Assembly: GCA_963693315.1 (NCBI GenBank)
Contig: OY856188.1
Coordinates: 252,317,905 to 252,381,904 of the forward strand
Length of the DNA: 64,000 nucleotides
DNA from: Diogma glabrata
Lineage: Eukaryota > Arthropoda > Insecta > Diptera > Cylindrotomidae
Direction: 5' to 3'
The notes under the pieces were generated by a model, which did not search any database, had not been told where the DNA came from, and saw only the letters and a list, made by a program, of their open reading frames with translations. Shown one piece after another: positions 50,649 through 61,945 of the stretch. The first letter of the stretch is position 1, and each line of letters opens with the position of its first letter. The translations under genes were made by a program, and so were the position numbers.

Positions 50649-51235
50649 TTAGATGTTTACATCGAGCGAGTCTATCCATGCTACTACATCGGCAGTTGCC
50701 AAATGGATGTCTGAGATGTCACTATTGTATTGTCGAATTGGACACACAGCTGCAATGTGTTTTATGGTTTGTTGTGGAGCGCCGCAGTCACACTCAGAGG
50801 ACTCTGAAATACCACACTTGTAGAAAGAATCAGCACAATGTCCATGATTCATTCTTATTTGGTTTAGTGTAGCTCAGGTATGACGTGGCAAATCGAAACC
50901 AGGTTGGGTAGAAGTCGGGTTAGTAATAGAAAGGCCCGTTGTGTTGTAATGATGCCAGGAGGTGTCCCAGGTATCCAAGATATTAAAATTAGTTGCCAGC
51001 AGGTTGCTAGCAGTTTTATGTGGAGGCTTTCTTAACTTCAATCGACAACGAGTGTGGTCACCGTAATATTCGTGCAAGGGTAACGTGATGTTGTTGGTTA
51101 CCTTTTTATGTTCACGCATTAGAGCATGCGAGCGTCTGAGTGCAGGTGGAGCGAGATTGCTTAACACAGGGGCCAAGGTAAAGGGTTGGATCTGATAGTA
51201 CCACTTATAGTACTCATCGTGGCATGCAGCTAGCA
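50649..51235 (-). pseudogene. Non-LTR retrotransposon ORF2 C-terminus, frameshifted
   Basis: Reading from 51225 downwards: TISGTIRSNPLPW, then in another frame APVLSNLAPPALRRSHAL with a later KPPHKTASNLL and ITNPTSTQPGFDLPRHT, then in a third frame NHGHCADSFYKCGI and CDCGAPQQTIKHI-VCP (the Cys-His knuckle), ending AWIDSLDVNI before a TAA. These are ordered landmarks of the C-terminus found in many arthropod ORF2 proteins. At least two frameshifts separate the parts and nothing of the RT core remains. The knuckle residues are still in place. It is not related in sequence to the NL1 ends. Clade not assigned. Confidence 0.8.
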
Positions 51236-51425
51236 GTCAACTTTTTGAGTATGTGTGCTAGTGAGTATGTGTGCTATCACTATGACAACATAGTGGGGAT
51301 GGGGTTCTGTGGAACGAAAAGAAAGAAGTAACTGTTCAATTCATTCGTAAGATACCGGTAAAAAAATCTTAATATTTGAATATTAGAGCAATTCTTCTAG
51401 ATTACAGAAACTTTAAAATTTCAAT

Positions 51426-51445
51426 GGGGGGGGGGGGGGGGGGGG
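51426..51445. repeat. Poly(G) run, 20 bp
   Basis: Twenty G in a row, striking in AT-rich DNA, followed by TGTAAACCCGTTTGTCGCTA and CGCCACTG. Strings like CTACGCCACTG are often seen at ends of DNA transposons, but no partner end was found. Confidence 0.95.
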
Positions 51446-51473
51446 TGTAAACCCGTTTGTCGCTACGCCACTG

Positions 51474-51500
51474 TGTTTTCTTGGAAACAGTAGTCTTGTT
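51474..51500. repeat. Direct repeat (27 bp), right of the non-LTR remnant
   Basis: Partner of 50564-50590. Confidence 0.65.
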
Positions 51501-53565
51501 ATTGAGATATTGAATGATGTGAATTTAATTTGTTTTGATTTTCTTCCTGATTATGGAGAATCGTAACAATATATTTTTATATTTAAAGTTAATGCGATTT
51601 TGTATTCTTTTTTGTATCGTCTCATATCATACTCTCAGAGCATTTTCAAAATTATTTTTATGTTGCCATTGATTTAAAGAAAAGAAGATTTACTAGGCCT
51701 GTCACTTTACATCCCCATCAGATTAGACCTCGGTTCTTAAGGCTTGGGTTCTTAAGTTTTAAATAAATACAAAAATGTATGTTTTTGTATGTTTTAATAC
51801 ACAATGTGAACTTTAACAGCCTCTCCGAGTGTTGTATTTTAAAGGCTACTAGTAGAAAGTGGTTTTTCATAATTATCTACTTTGACGAAATAAGCGTGGA
51901 AATAGCTTAAACATTTTTTAGATTGCAAACTTAGTTACATCGAAATTTGGTATCAAATTTCTAGAATTTCTTAGTTTTTGATAATTGAAAATGTACTTTC
52001 CAGTCATTGTTATAAATATATATAAAATGTACTAATTTTCTTCTTTTGTAAACAAATTGAAAGAAAGGAAAAAGAAAATAACTAAAATAAAAATTCCAAA
52101 GGAGTAAAATCGACTAAATATGAAAACTAAAAATTTCGCTCCTCGAGGAAGAACGATATTAAAATTATAAACATTTTAATTTATGGATACAATTTTGAGG
52201 AGTGAAATGAGTGCTCGAATAAAATAAAATTGTAAGCTCGGTTTTTTTCTTAATTATAACTTTAACGAAATTTGCCAACAGGTCCTTGCGTGTTTATATT
52301 TTTTCTTTAATGATGATTATACAAGCAAACCAATTATGAAGCATGAGAATCAAAAATAAATGTTCTGGATTCTGTTAAATTCTGAATCCATCTTGAATTT
52401 TATTTCAAAAAAATTTCGCACTTTTATCAAACACGTGCTCGTTCGATTTTATTAATAAGAGCTCATGTACCCGGCGTGGGATACATTATTTTAATAGTAG
52501 ATTGTATTACTAGTGCGAATGTGTTTTCCAAACAAGAGCTCCCTACGGTCGTGCTGCAATAACTCGCAACTACAACTAGTAATACATACTATTTTTTGTA
52601 ACAAATGCATAAAATTTATAAATATTTATTTAATTGTTAATTTAATAATTTATTTAACAAAGCTATAAACAAATTTAAAATCTTTAAATAATTAATGTGC
52701 GCCATCTTCATTGTAATAGTTGTAAATTATACTAGCTCGAAAAAATAAACATAAAAATCCAACTACCGGTTTTATAAAAAAACATAGCTATCGAATCGAT
52801 AGCTGTCAAAATTGTAAACTTTGAAAACCCAAATAAATTGTTTTTTCTTTCAATTCAAATGATGCAATGTGTTTAAGTTGTTTTTACTATATGGTAAGCT
52901 ATTTAAATTATTATTTTGATATTTTAGTGCTATAAAAATATTATATATAGAGAGATATATGGATAGATTCAACTACAAATCTCATATGCAGGCGGCGTGC
53001 GTGCCAGGCATACAAAATATTTTGTGGTCATATGTGCGAAAAAGTAGATTTTTCTTTTATTCTATTCTAGTACAAAATTGAATATTTTTTATGCATGTGT
53101 TACAAAAAATAAATTTTTGATCTATTTACATCGTTTATGATGTGCACGAATTCAGGAAATATGCGTTGAATCAAACAAAGAATTTATCGCATGTTTTAAT
53201 ATCATAATGTATAACAGAATAGCCTGTTTTCATTAAATAGGATTCTTTTTAATTGTTATTTCATTTTATCTTTATTTTTTATAAATGTCACGCAATCGCT
53301 TAATTTTATTACAAACTCATAAAACTCGGTCTATTTAAGACACATTATAATATTGGACCTTTAATAATAATATGAAAAATAGAATTTACGCGGGATACAG
53401 TTTATCCCCACACGAATCTTGAGATTGGGAATCTCTCACTATTTTTTTCCTGAATTTATTCTAACATTCTAAAGGGGAAAAAATACTTAAACAAAAATTA
53501 ATATAATTAAAATTCAAAATACCTTAAAATTATTAATTGTTGAAATTAACTGCTATTATTTCACC
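51501..53565. other. AT-rich DNA with no gene recognised
   Basis: Short frames only. Holds the perfect palindrome at 52786-52804. Confidence 0.6.
52786..52804. promoter_or_regulatory. Perfect palindrome with ATCGATAGCT, possible DRE-like site
   Basis: AGCTATCGA-A-TCGATAGCT, nine paired bases around one. ATCGATA is the core of the insect DREF/BEAF-type element, often near promoters of housekeeping genes. No gene is recognised within several kilobases, so the promoter reading is a guess. Confidence 0.3.
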
Positions 53566-53790
53566 CAAAACTTCATATATTTTCCTGACATTAGCCTCAT
53601 TAACTCAATAGATTTCACTTCTGTTATTAATTTGCCAAAACTACACAGATTCCTGACAATAGCCCAATTAACTTATTGGATTCCACTACTGCTACTAATC
53701 CACCAAAACTTTTATAGATTTCTGACAATAGCTCAATTAATTTATTAGATTTCACTACCGCTATTACATCACCAAAAACTTTCATCGTTT
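53566..53790. repeat. Tandem repeat, about 70 bp x 3.2
   Basis: Units begin at about 53566, 53637, 53706 and 53775, each with CCAAAACTT, CTGACAATAGC, CAATTAA, a GATTTCACTAC-like word and a CTATTA-like end. Copies are diverged by about a fifth by eye. Confidence 0.8.
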
Positions 53791-56434
53791 TTTTCTGCAA
53801 TGGCTGCCACCAAAATTAATGGGTCCACACCCACGATATAAATCAAGGAAAAAGCAAGACCCCAATTGTGTTGCAAGTAATAAAAAAGGTCACTTCTTTT
53901 ATTTTCAACTTTTTCCTTTATTCCTTTTATATTATTTTCTTTTATTTTTAATTTAGCTAAAATTTTTAATTTTTAATTGCTACAAAGTTGAACACTGAAT
54001 GAATATCTATCAGTTGCAAAAATACAACCATGACAGCATTCTTATTTTTATTTCTTGTTTTATTTAATGTTTAAATCACAAAGACAATTCAACATTTCTT
54101 TTTTAAAAGCCAAAATGGAATGAATCTTTTTATTTTTAAAAATTGCAAAATGTGATTTTGCTTTTGCCATCTTATGATGTCAAAACAAAATCGGGTAATA
54201 CTTGAAATTCAGCAATGATTAACAACGACGTCTGTTCATTAGTATTGGAAATAAAAATTTAGTACGTTCGTTGGCTTTTTATAATATATTCAAAATCAAT
54301 TAGCAGTTAAGTTGGGAAAATTTTAGAAGTACTATTAATGTAAAAATGAACGGAAATTAATGTAATACATTTCTATTGAATTGAAAATAAAGAGGAATTT
54401 GATTTTATTATTGTTTTGCGATTACTGCGATCGTTACAACATTTTTAATGTTTTAGTAATTCAGTAAAATAATCTTTTTTAAATAAATATGATGACCTAA
54501 ACATCTAATATATGTAATAAAAAAGGAAAAGAAATCGTTAGCCATAACCCGAGTGATTTTAGACCTTACAAGTTACTACCATTTGCAATGTGTGTCGTCT
54601 CCAAAATTGAAGTGTAGTCTGGTTTGCCGATAGAAGATAAAAATAATAACGAAATTTAACGGCACGGTCCCCATTATTGAGTTAGAAAAGTACTTTAGAT
54701 AAGATCATAAATGAGAACAATCCGCCAAGTTGTAAGGGAGAAGAAACGTTTTTAGCTTTAAATTAAAAATGTTCTACCGATTCGTATGGACTTGACGTAA
54801 TTTAAACAAAATTTTTTATTTAGATAGAAAGAAAATATACTTCTCATTGTTGTTTGAGATCTCTAGAAGACTTTTGACTCCACAAATCCTCATTGTACTG
54901 TATTTTTTTTTAGAAGTAATCTACGAAAATTACAAAGAAATGTTTGAGAAAATTATTCCGATTGTTATATAATTAATTAATTAGACGCAATATTAAAAAA
55001 TCCATCCAAATTTTTGTTATTGAGCTTTAAAAACAATACAATAGAAGAATTTTGGTAAGCTAATATATTATGTATAATGCAAATAAACAATTCTTTCTGG
55101 GACACCTGCCATGTGTCTAGAACAATAGATTTTTAATAATATTTAAAAATCTTTGTTAATAATGCAAATATGTAAAACAATAAAATATTCTTAATATCGC
55201 AGGCATTTTAGTTAGTTGAAGATGAAAACAATGTTCCTATATTATACTTTATCAAATACTAATAAAACCACTTACGTGATTATGACTTATTTATTAATTT
55301 AACAAACCGCTTTTCAATTTATTAAATGGAAAATTTTGGCCGGTATAATAGGGAAAAAATATTTATACACTTGTGCAACTTGTCGCTGTTATTAATAATA
55401 TAAATATTTATCTTGTCATAAGTGTATAATATTGATAAATCCCCTTTTGAACTAAGTTAATTAATTTGTTTTGGGGTTTCAATTGTCTTCTTGAACTGGA
55501 TGCTTACATAAGAATATAGTTTTATCAAATATCGTATTTACATTAAGAATCATTGACGGTAAACGTTGTGCAAATTTCTAGATAAAATGTATCATATTTT
55601 CGTAGATCGTAAGATTTCTTTTATCATCGTAAATAGCTTAATGGAATTTTTTAGATAAAATAATTGTTTCTTGAAAAATTTCGGAAAGTAACTCATGTGA
55701 TGACTGATGATCTTGTGTAGCAAAAACAAAACAATCAACGTAGTTTAAAGTACATTTAGATGTAACGAGGTCATAATTAAAATAAAATTTACTCTCATAA
55801 TCATATTATATTTATAAAAATTTTAATGCCAACTATCATAAATTCATAATCAAACGTTACATAAAACAATAATTATTATATGTAATCAATTATAATATTT
55901 ATTACTAGGAAGTTATAAAACTTGTTGTTAGATATGAGTATTGATCAGATGCTTTATTCATACCACAATAATAATAAATGTCATATTATAAACGTCTTTT
56001 TTTAAAGCTTCTATATACCAAATATGCTATTCCTATAATGACAGCAATGGCGAAAGACATATGCATTGAAAAATGACCGTCCAAATGACAGAAAATGTAC
56101 GGATCTAAAGTTTGACATTTATCGAACAACGTGTCTATAGGAATAACAGAATATTAAGTTGAAATTTTCGTTTTGTATGGAAAATTTGCGATTGCTGGCG
56201 TTTGTACCCAAGCCGATTTCATTGGATGATTACCACATATTTTTACTTCGTGAGGTGGCTGTCCTTTACTTCGTGAGGCGCCTGTAAATTTGCTACCACA
56301 ATTTTTTTTTAACGATGGGTGGTGGAAATTTGCTTTAGAACACTATGGTAAATTGGCGTGGGCCCAGGGACTATTTAGTCGATTTACGTCAAGTTTTATT
56401 TAGTAATCGGCCTATTTTACTAATTTTAGGAATG

Positions 56435-56508
56435 TAGTGAGTCTTTATGAGCTCACTATATTTCATTATTAAAGAGAAGTAGAAGGTATATTTCTTTAAT
56501 AATGAAAT
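56435..56508. repeat. Two adjacent hairpins
   Basis: First TAGTGAG/CTCACTA around a 10-base loop (about 56435-56458). Directly next, ATTTCATTATTAAAGA (56460-56475) pairs perfectly over 16 bp with TCTTTAATAATGAAAT (56493-56508), 17-base loop. Stems are short for a microRNA precursor. Confidence 0.75.
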
Positions 56509-57065
56509 GCAACGGTAAGCAAAATATGCTTGGCGTGTGCAAGCAAGCACCGGAAAACAAATAATATATTTGGCATGTGCGGTATCAAATATAAATGCTT
56601 ACCTCATAAATCCATTCGAAATAAAAGTATACATTATTAGAATAGATATAGTAATTAATTAGACAACGAAGTGTACACACCTTTCTAAATAAATATAATT
56701 AATTAATTTAAAATAAACTCTAACAAACTATATCTAAAGTGTTTTAATTAATTGGTAACTAAAAAGATCTCATCAGGAACATGAATATCCCAAGTTTCCT
56801 TTCAGAATATTTTAAGTGTAGAATTTTGTTTGTGTAGAACATTACAAAAAATATTTGTGAAATTAATTGAGACTAATATTCTGAGATATGTAAAGAATAT
56901 TCTGAGTAAGATATTTTGATATTTTGATAGTACGGATATTGTGATCAGTAGTAATTTACTCAAATTTTTATGTTTGCACCGTCTACAGAATCTTGTTGGT
57001 ATTGATGTATTTTTGGAAGATATAATTTAAATGAATATGAATTTGAATTTCGTGTGTTGAGTGTT

Positions 57066-57099
57066 GAGTGGCTTGCTAATAGTGATTAGCAAGCTACTC
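57066..57099. repeat. 15-bp hairpin
   Basis: GAGTGGCTTGCTAAT and ATTAGCAAGCTACTC pair with one G-T position, around AGTG. Could form in RNA or DNA; role unknown. Confidence 0.75.
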
Positions 57100-57599
57100 G
57101 GAGTCCGAGTTCAAATAGAAAAATACTATATAGAATGATCACTTTTATAAAACTATTCGATTAAATTAAATCTTCAAGGGAACCTTGATTTTAAAACCGA
57201 GCGTTTTAAAAATTAATAGAGCTGTAAGGGATAACGGTTGATACTTTAAAACTTAAGTTTCATTATGAAACATATTCGGCAAAAAACGAATGATTTTATA
57301 CTCATTGAAAGAATCTAATGATATAGATAATTATTTGTTTTTATGAAACTCTAGTGTGTAAATGAGCTGCAGCTGGATCCAGGTTTAATTGAACATGAAC
57401 GATCTGAGTTATTTTCAAAATTCGATTCTTCTTCTGATTTTTCGCTTCCGGTAAAACAGCTTTTTTATTCTATTAAGAAAATTACAACAACAGTCAACAG
57501 TTATGAAAATGAATGAAAACAACAGTTATGAAAATGAATTTTCGGTAAAACCATAGGTTACAATTTCATTTTATTCGAAAGCTTTTTGTACTCGTTTTA

Positions 57600-57880
57600 A
57601 TATATCGTTCTTACTCGTAAGAGCAAAATTTTTATTTTTTTGATTTGGCTCCTTTGGAGATTATTTTATTTTTATCTTCGTTTAATTCCATATGCAGAAA
57701 AAGCAAATTAATGCTTTTTCGTCATCCTTTTTATTTATTTTAATAATAATTCTTGCACAATTAAACAAAACATTCAGAAAAATAATTTATTTTATTTTCA
57801 CTACGAAAGCAAGCATCAAATTTAAAGCGAAAATTAAACCTGTGAGTATTGGAAAGAAAATATATATTTCGATTAAGGAG
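57600..57880 (+). repeat. Rep-B dispersed repeat, copy 3
   Basis: GTTCTTACTCGTAAGAGCAA, ATTCCATATGCAGAAAAAGC, CTTTTTCGTCATCCTTTTTA, CATCAAATTTAAAGCGAAAA, GTGAGTATTGG: the most complete copy in the window, joining the blocks found separately at 12.2 and 19.8 kb. A 63-codon frame here follows the repeat and is not called. Confidence 0.55.
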
Positions 57881-57909
57881 TGAGAACGATTTTATTTTGA
57901 TTTTCACTC

Positions 57910-57995
57910 CTGTTTTGAGACCTTGGCTTTAAAAGGTTTTATGTGTTCTTGTGACAGATATTGTAATGCTTACTCCACACAATATTTTATTAAAA
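57910..57995 (+). mobile_element. NL1: non-LTR 3' end, copy 5
   Basis: TGAGACCTTGGCTTTAAAAG, GTTTTATGTGTTCTTGTGAC, ATTGTAATGCTTACTCCACA and TATTTTATTAAAAG follow the NL1 3' UTR order. It follows the Rep-B copy by some 30 bp. Confidence 0.6.
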
Positions 57996-58486
57996 GATAT
58001 TATATAACTCTACTTTTTATGCTAATTGTAGAAACGGAGAGTTGAGCATAAAGGATGCAAGAGTAGCATAACGAGCATCCATTAATTTTTAAGTTATTAT
58101 TCTGTGTATATAAATAAATAAAATATATAAATAAATTAGAAATCAACTAGAAATAATCGTATTAATAAATTTTTGTTTAATGATAGCAGGCGTGGTTCAT
58201 TAAAGTTTGTAAATGAATATGTTTCGAAAAGTTTTTTGTTTGAGTTTTATTTATCCGATAAAATTCTATAAAATGTAATATTAACATCATTGAATTTGAT
58301 CAACTATACATTTCGATTGCACTGATAATTTCCATAGGACAATTGAACTTTTTTTACAGAAATATAAACTAATATATATACTGGCGGATGATTGTTTTTG
58401 TTTAATAAAAATATTATATAGATATTAATTTCGTCTTCCGACTTCTTGTGTTGTAAAGTATTTTTTGCAGGTCGATTCAGAGTTTT
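57996..58486. other. AT-rich DNA, nothing seen
   Basis: No frame or repeat partner. Confidence 0.6.
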
Positions 58487-58957
58487 TTTTAGGAAATAAT
58501 TAATTTCTTTAACCTCACTATTTGTGAAAATCGATAATTTAGTTGGGATATTTTCTATCCCATACAATCCTGTCACTTGTGTAGTTATTATTGACTGTTT
58601 TCAATCAATTTTACGACATCAGTCAAAGTTTAGTAGTGAATCATATGAATTTTCAATTCGAAATCAGTTTTTGGGTTTATATGAAAAAACGTTACAGTTA
58701 TTTTTTAATAAAAACAACTTCTATCTCTAAACGTGTTTCGGTTGGGATTCGGACTCATAACCTTATCAATTGAAAAATTCATATGATTCACTAATAAACT
58801 TTGACTGATGTCGTAAAATTGATTTCAAATTGTTTGGAAATAGTCAATAATAGTCACACAAGTGACTTAGGATTGTATGGGATAGAAAATATCCCTACTA
58901 AACCTTCGATTTTCACAAACAGTGAGTTTAAAGAAATTAATTATTTCCTAAATAGTA
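58487..58957. mobile_element. Fold-back element, arms about 175-190 bp
   Basis: The left arm (58487-58660: TTAGGAAATAATTAATTTCT, ATCCCATACAATCCTGTCAC, ACGACATCAGTCAAAG, AATCATATGAATTTTCAATT) pairs with the right arm (58768-58957) in reverse order with few changes. The 107-bp centre contains, on minus, GGTTATGAGTCCGAATCCCA, similar to a polymerase III B box. No transposase. A MITE or Foldback-type element. Confidence 0.8.
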
Positions 58958-60420
58958 AAAAATAATTGAAACAGCATTTATTTAATTAAGTTAAAAACAA
59001 ATTTTCAATAGTAATTTCCCAAGGACGGTGGTAATACGAAATAATTTATCACTAGTAGAGAGAAATTTGTTTCGAAAATGTTTTGTCATTTTTACTAAAT
59101 AATTGAAATAATTATTTTTTAACTAAAATTTTTATGACATTTATTAATTTATAATTCTATTTATTCATAAAATCTTCGTGTTGATGCCGTCTAGGGCGAT
59201 TATCAGTAGTAATTTCCCAAGGGCGGTTATAATTCGAAATAACTTTTTGTTAAAAATTTCGAAAGCAAGTTTATCAATACCACTTGCTTGAGGAATTTTT
59301 CAAAAAATTATGAGAATTTATCAACGAACGAGGGGAATTCGTTTAAAAGATTTTTTCCATTTTTCATTTCTTTATATATTTTTTATGAATTATACGTTGG
59401 CCTACTTTGATATCAGTTAATTATTTCAAAATTAGACTGATAATTTTTAATATCCCAGTAGGCCAGACTTACAAATATTTGTTATTAGTATAATTCAATT
59501 TTTATTGGTGAAATTGAATGATGTCATTACATTTTAGAAAATTTCATTGGTTTAAATTAAAATAAAACTAAGGCAAAAAAATTTCAGTAGTAATTTCCCA
59601 AGGGCGGTCGAAATAATTATCAATACCACTTGCTTGAGGAATTTTCCCAAAAATTATGAGAATTTATCACCGAACGAGGGGAATTCGTTTAGAAATTTTT
59701 TTGCCATTTTTTATTTCGTTATATATTTTTTATGAATTATACGTCTCCTGCGATATCAGTTAATTATGGTCAGAAGTATAATTATTTGTTACTAGTATAA
59801 TTCAAATGTGGTTGGTTAAATTGAATGATGTCATCACAAAATATAACTAAGGTAAAAAAATTTTAAAAGTAATTTCACAAGGGCCGTGTTAATACGAAAT
59901 AATTTATAGGCCCTAGGCCATTTTTCCAAAAAAATATGCAAATTTATCACCAGTCGAGGGAAATTCGTTGAGAAAATGTTTATTTTTATTTATTTTATTT
60001 GTTTTTACTAAATAATTGAAATAGTTATTTTTAACTAAAAATTTAATGACATCTATTAAATTATAACTCTATTAATTCATATTTATGCATAAAAAAATAA
60101 AGTTTTCATGTTAAATACGTCTAGGGCGATTATCAGTGTAATTGAAATGTGATTGGCCAAATTCAATGATGTCATTACATTTTAGAGAAATTTTTTGGGA
60201 TAAATAAAAATAAAAATAGGCCAACACGTTTTCTAAACGAATTTCCCTCAACCGGTGATAAATTTGCATAATTTTTTGGAAAATTGGCCTAGGGCTTGTG
60301 GCTAATACCAACCCACTTGTTATTGAATTTTTCGCGAAAAATTATTTCGAATTATCACCTTCCTTGTGCAATTACAATTTTTTGTTCAAACTTTTTATAT
60401 AAGCTGTTGTTTGGTTTTTG
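58958..60420. repeat. Composite repeat block with direct and inverted copies
   Basis: AGTAATTTCCCAAGGGCGG or close variants occur at about 59011, 59207, 59588 and 59869. CAATACCACTTGCTTGAGGA with AACGAGGGGAATTCGTTTA occurs at about 59276-59345 and 59616-59690. TGAATGATGTCATTACA occurs at about 59515, 59822 and 60164. From 60225 to 60300 the ACGAATTTCCCTCAACCGG...GGCCTAGGGCTTGTGG part runs inverted relative to 59905-59980. Non-coding. Confidence 0.75.
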
Positions 60421-61784
60421 TTGAAATTTGACAATATTGAATTAGGTTTTTTTTCATTACACACTAGTGCGCAATAAATCTATTACGATACTGCTGCGAT
60501 AAAAATAGGTTTCTCCGTGAGTTATGCTTGTTTTTTCCCAGCTTCTCCAATATAACTTTTCAGTTTCTCTTGGATTTTAAAAATTTTTAAAAAATTGCAA
60601 TTTTTGATTTCTTATTTTACCTTTTTTTTTCCAGAAACGCATAATTAGTATCACATGCAAAATGTACAGCATTGAAAAGTAATCAAATCAATTACTTTTA
60701 TTTGGATTCGAGTCTTTATTTAATCTGATATGTCTGATGCACATGTTGCCATTAAACTGACTATCAAAAGTGGCAAATATTTTCTTGATTTCTGACTACT
60801 ATTGGAGATGGGTGGCGCAAGTTTAGTAGAATTGCAATTACTGCTTCCTTGTGTTAACCTGGCGACTCATATTTAGTTTTAAATTTTTATTTTTGCTCGT
60901 CATGAGTTTAACCCAGACAGAAAACTACACAACGCAAATGAAGAAAGTTGCGATTCCAGGTTGTCCAATAAAAAAGAAAGTAAAACGGTTGTGTTATTAA
61001 CATTATCAGAATCTTCAGGGGATTCCTGATTTTTTTAAAAGGTTTGATTATTTCTTTAATTTTCACAAAACAGCTTAAAGTGTTGTTATTTTTGTTTTCG
61101 TAAAGTAAATTATTGTCGTTTGCAATTTTCGGAAAAATGGTTTAAACTATAATCCTTTGTTTATCAATTTTGTATATATTGTGGCATCGAATTTTGGAAT
61201 TTGTTTTTAAAACGCAGTTTTCAATAAATACCCATAAGATAAGATTATTCACTTAACTAAAACGTAATTCGACCACCATTTACACAAAAAAAAACAAAAG
61301 TCATTTTAATTATCATCAACCAAATAACCCAATTCAATAGAATTGTTTTACATATTAATTTAACTTGACTAATCTTCATATTTATTTATATTAGTAATTT
61401 ACAAATACTTTAAATTTGGTTTTTTTTATAAAATAAAAGTAAAAACTAATATAAAATTTAACTTATCACTTGATCGTCAACAAAAGTGTTGCGCGTGTTA
61501 TTATAAATTTATTGATGATTAATGATTAATTAATTAATTGATTAATTAAAACATCACAAATTGATGTTTGTCATTAAACAATCCCTACACTATACAAAAC
61601 TATTTTACAAGTATATAAAGCAATCGAAATAGTATTTTCAAGGTTATAGTAATTGAAAATAGTAATATAATCAATCAAAAATTTGTTTAATGTTTTGATA
61701 GACAACACAAATAAATTGATTTACAAAATCAAATAATATTGTTTAATTTAGGAATAAAATAATTTGTAAATAATACCCCAACCA
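60421..61784. other. AT-rich DNA with no gene recognised
   Basis: Short frames only; a small TTAATTAATTAATTGATTAA tract near 61527. Confidence 0.6.
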
Positions 61785-61945
61785 GAATTATGTAAGGGCT
61801 CATATCCAGAGAGGATCCGGGTGTCCCTACCAGAGACAAAGAGCGGATCAGGCTGCTTAATCAGGCTCTGATCAGAAATATAAGGACCGGCAGTCTTATC
61901 AGTGCTAGATCAAATCAAATACGACATGTAATACTTCGGTTGCGA
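61785..61945. repeat. Rep-E, copy 2 (partial)
   Basis: ACCAGAATTATGTAAGGGCT then GGATCAGGCTGCTTAATCAG and GCTCTGATCAGAAATATAAG. Composition and word order follow the left half of the copy at 40341-40665; the strong hairpin end is absent. Confidence 0.5.

Larger units (their letters stand above)
50591..51473 (-). mobile_element. 5'-truncated non-LTR retrotransposon between direct repeats
   Basis: Contains the C-terminal end of a reverse-transcriptase ORF on minus (next entry), a short A/T-rich 3' end (50595-50648), and on the other side 240 bp that I cannot assign, ending in a G run. Bounded by imperfect 27-bp direct repeats. Confidence 0.6.
53791..57599. other. AT-rich DNA with no gene recognised
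   Basis: No domain-bearing frame. Has the hairpins at 56435-56508 and 57066-57099 and a small direct repeat TTACTTCGTGAGG at about 56246 and 56269. Confidence 0.6.

Noticed and set aside
50642..50872. Plus-strand 76-codon frame
   Set aside because: Antisense shadow of the non-LTR ORF2 end.
56460..56508. microRNA precursor
   Set aside because: A 16-bp stem is too short for a typical animal precursor.
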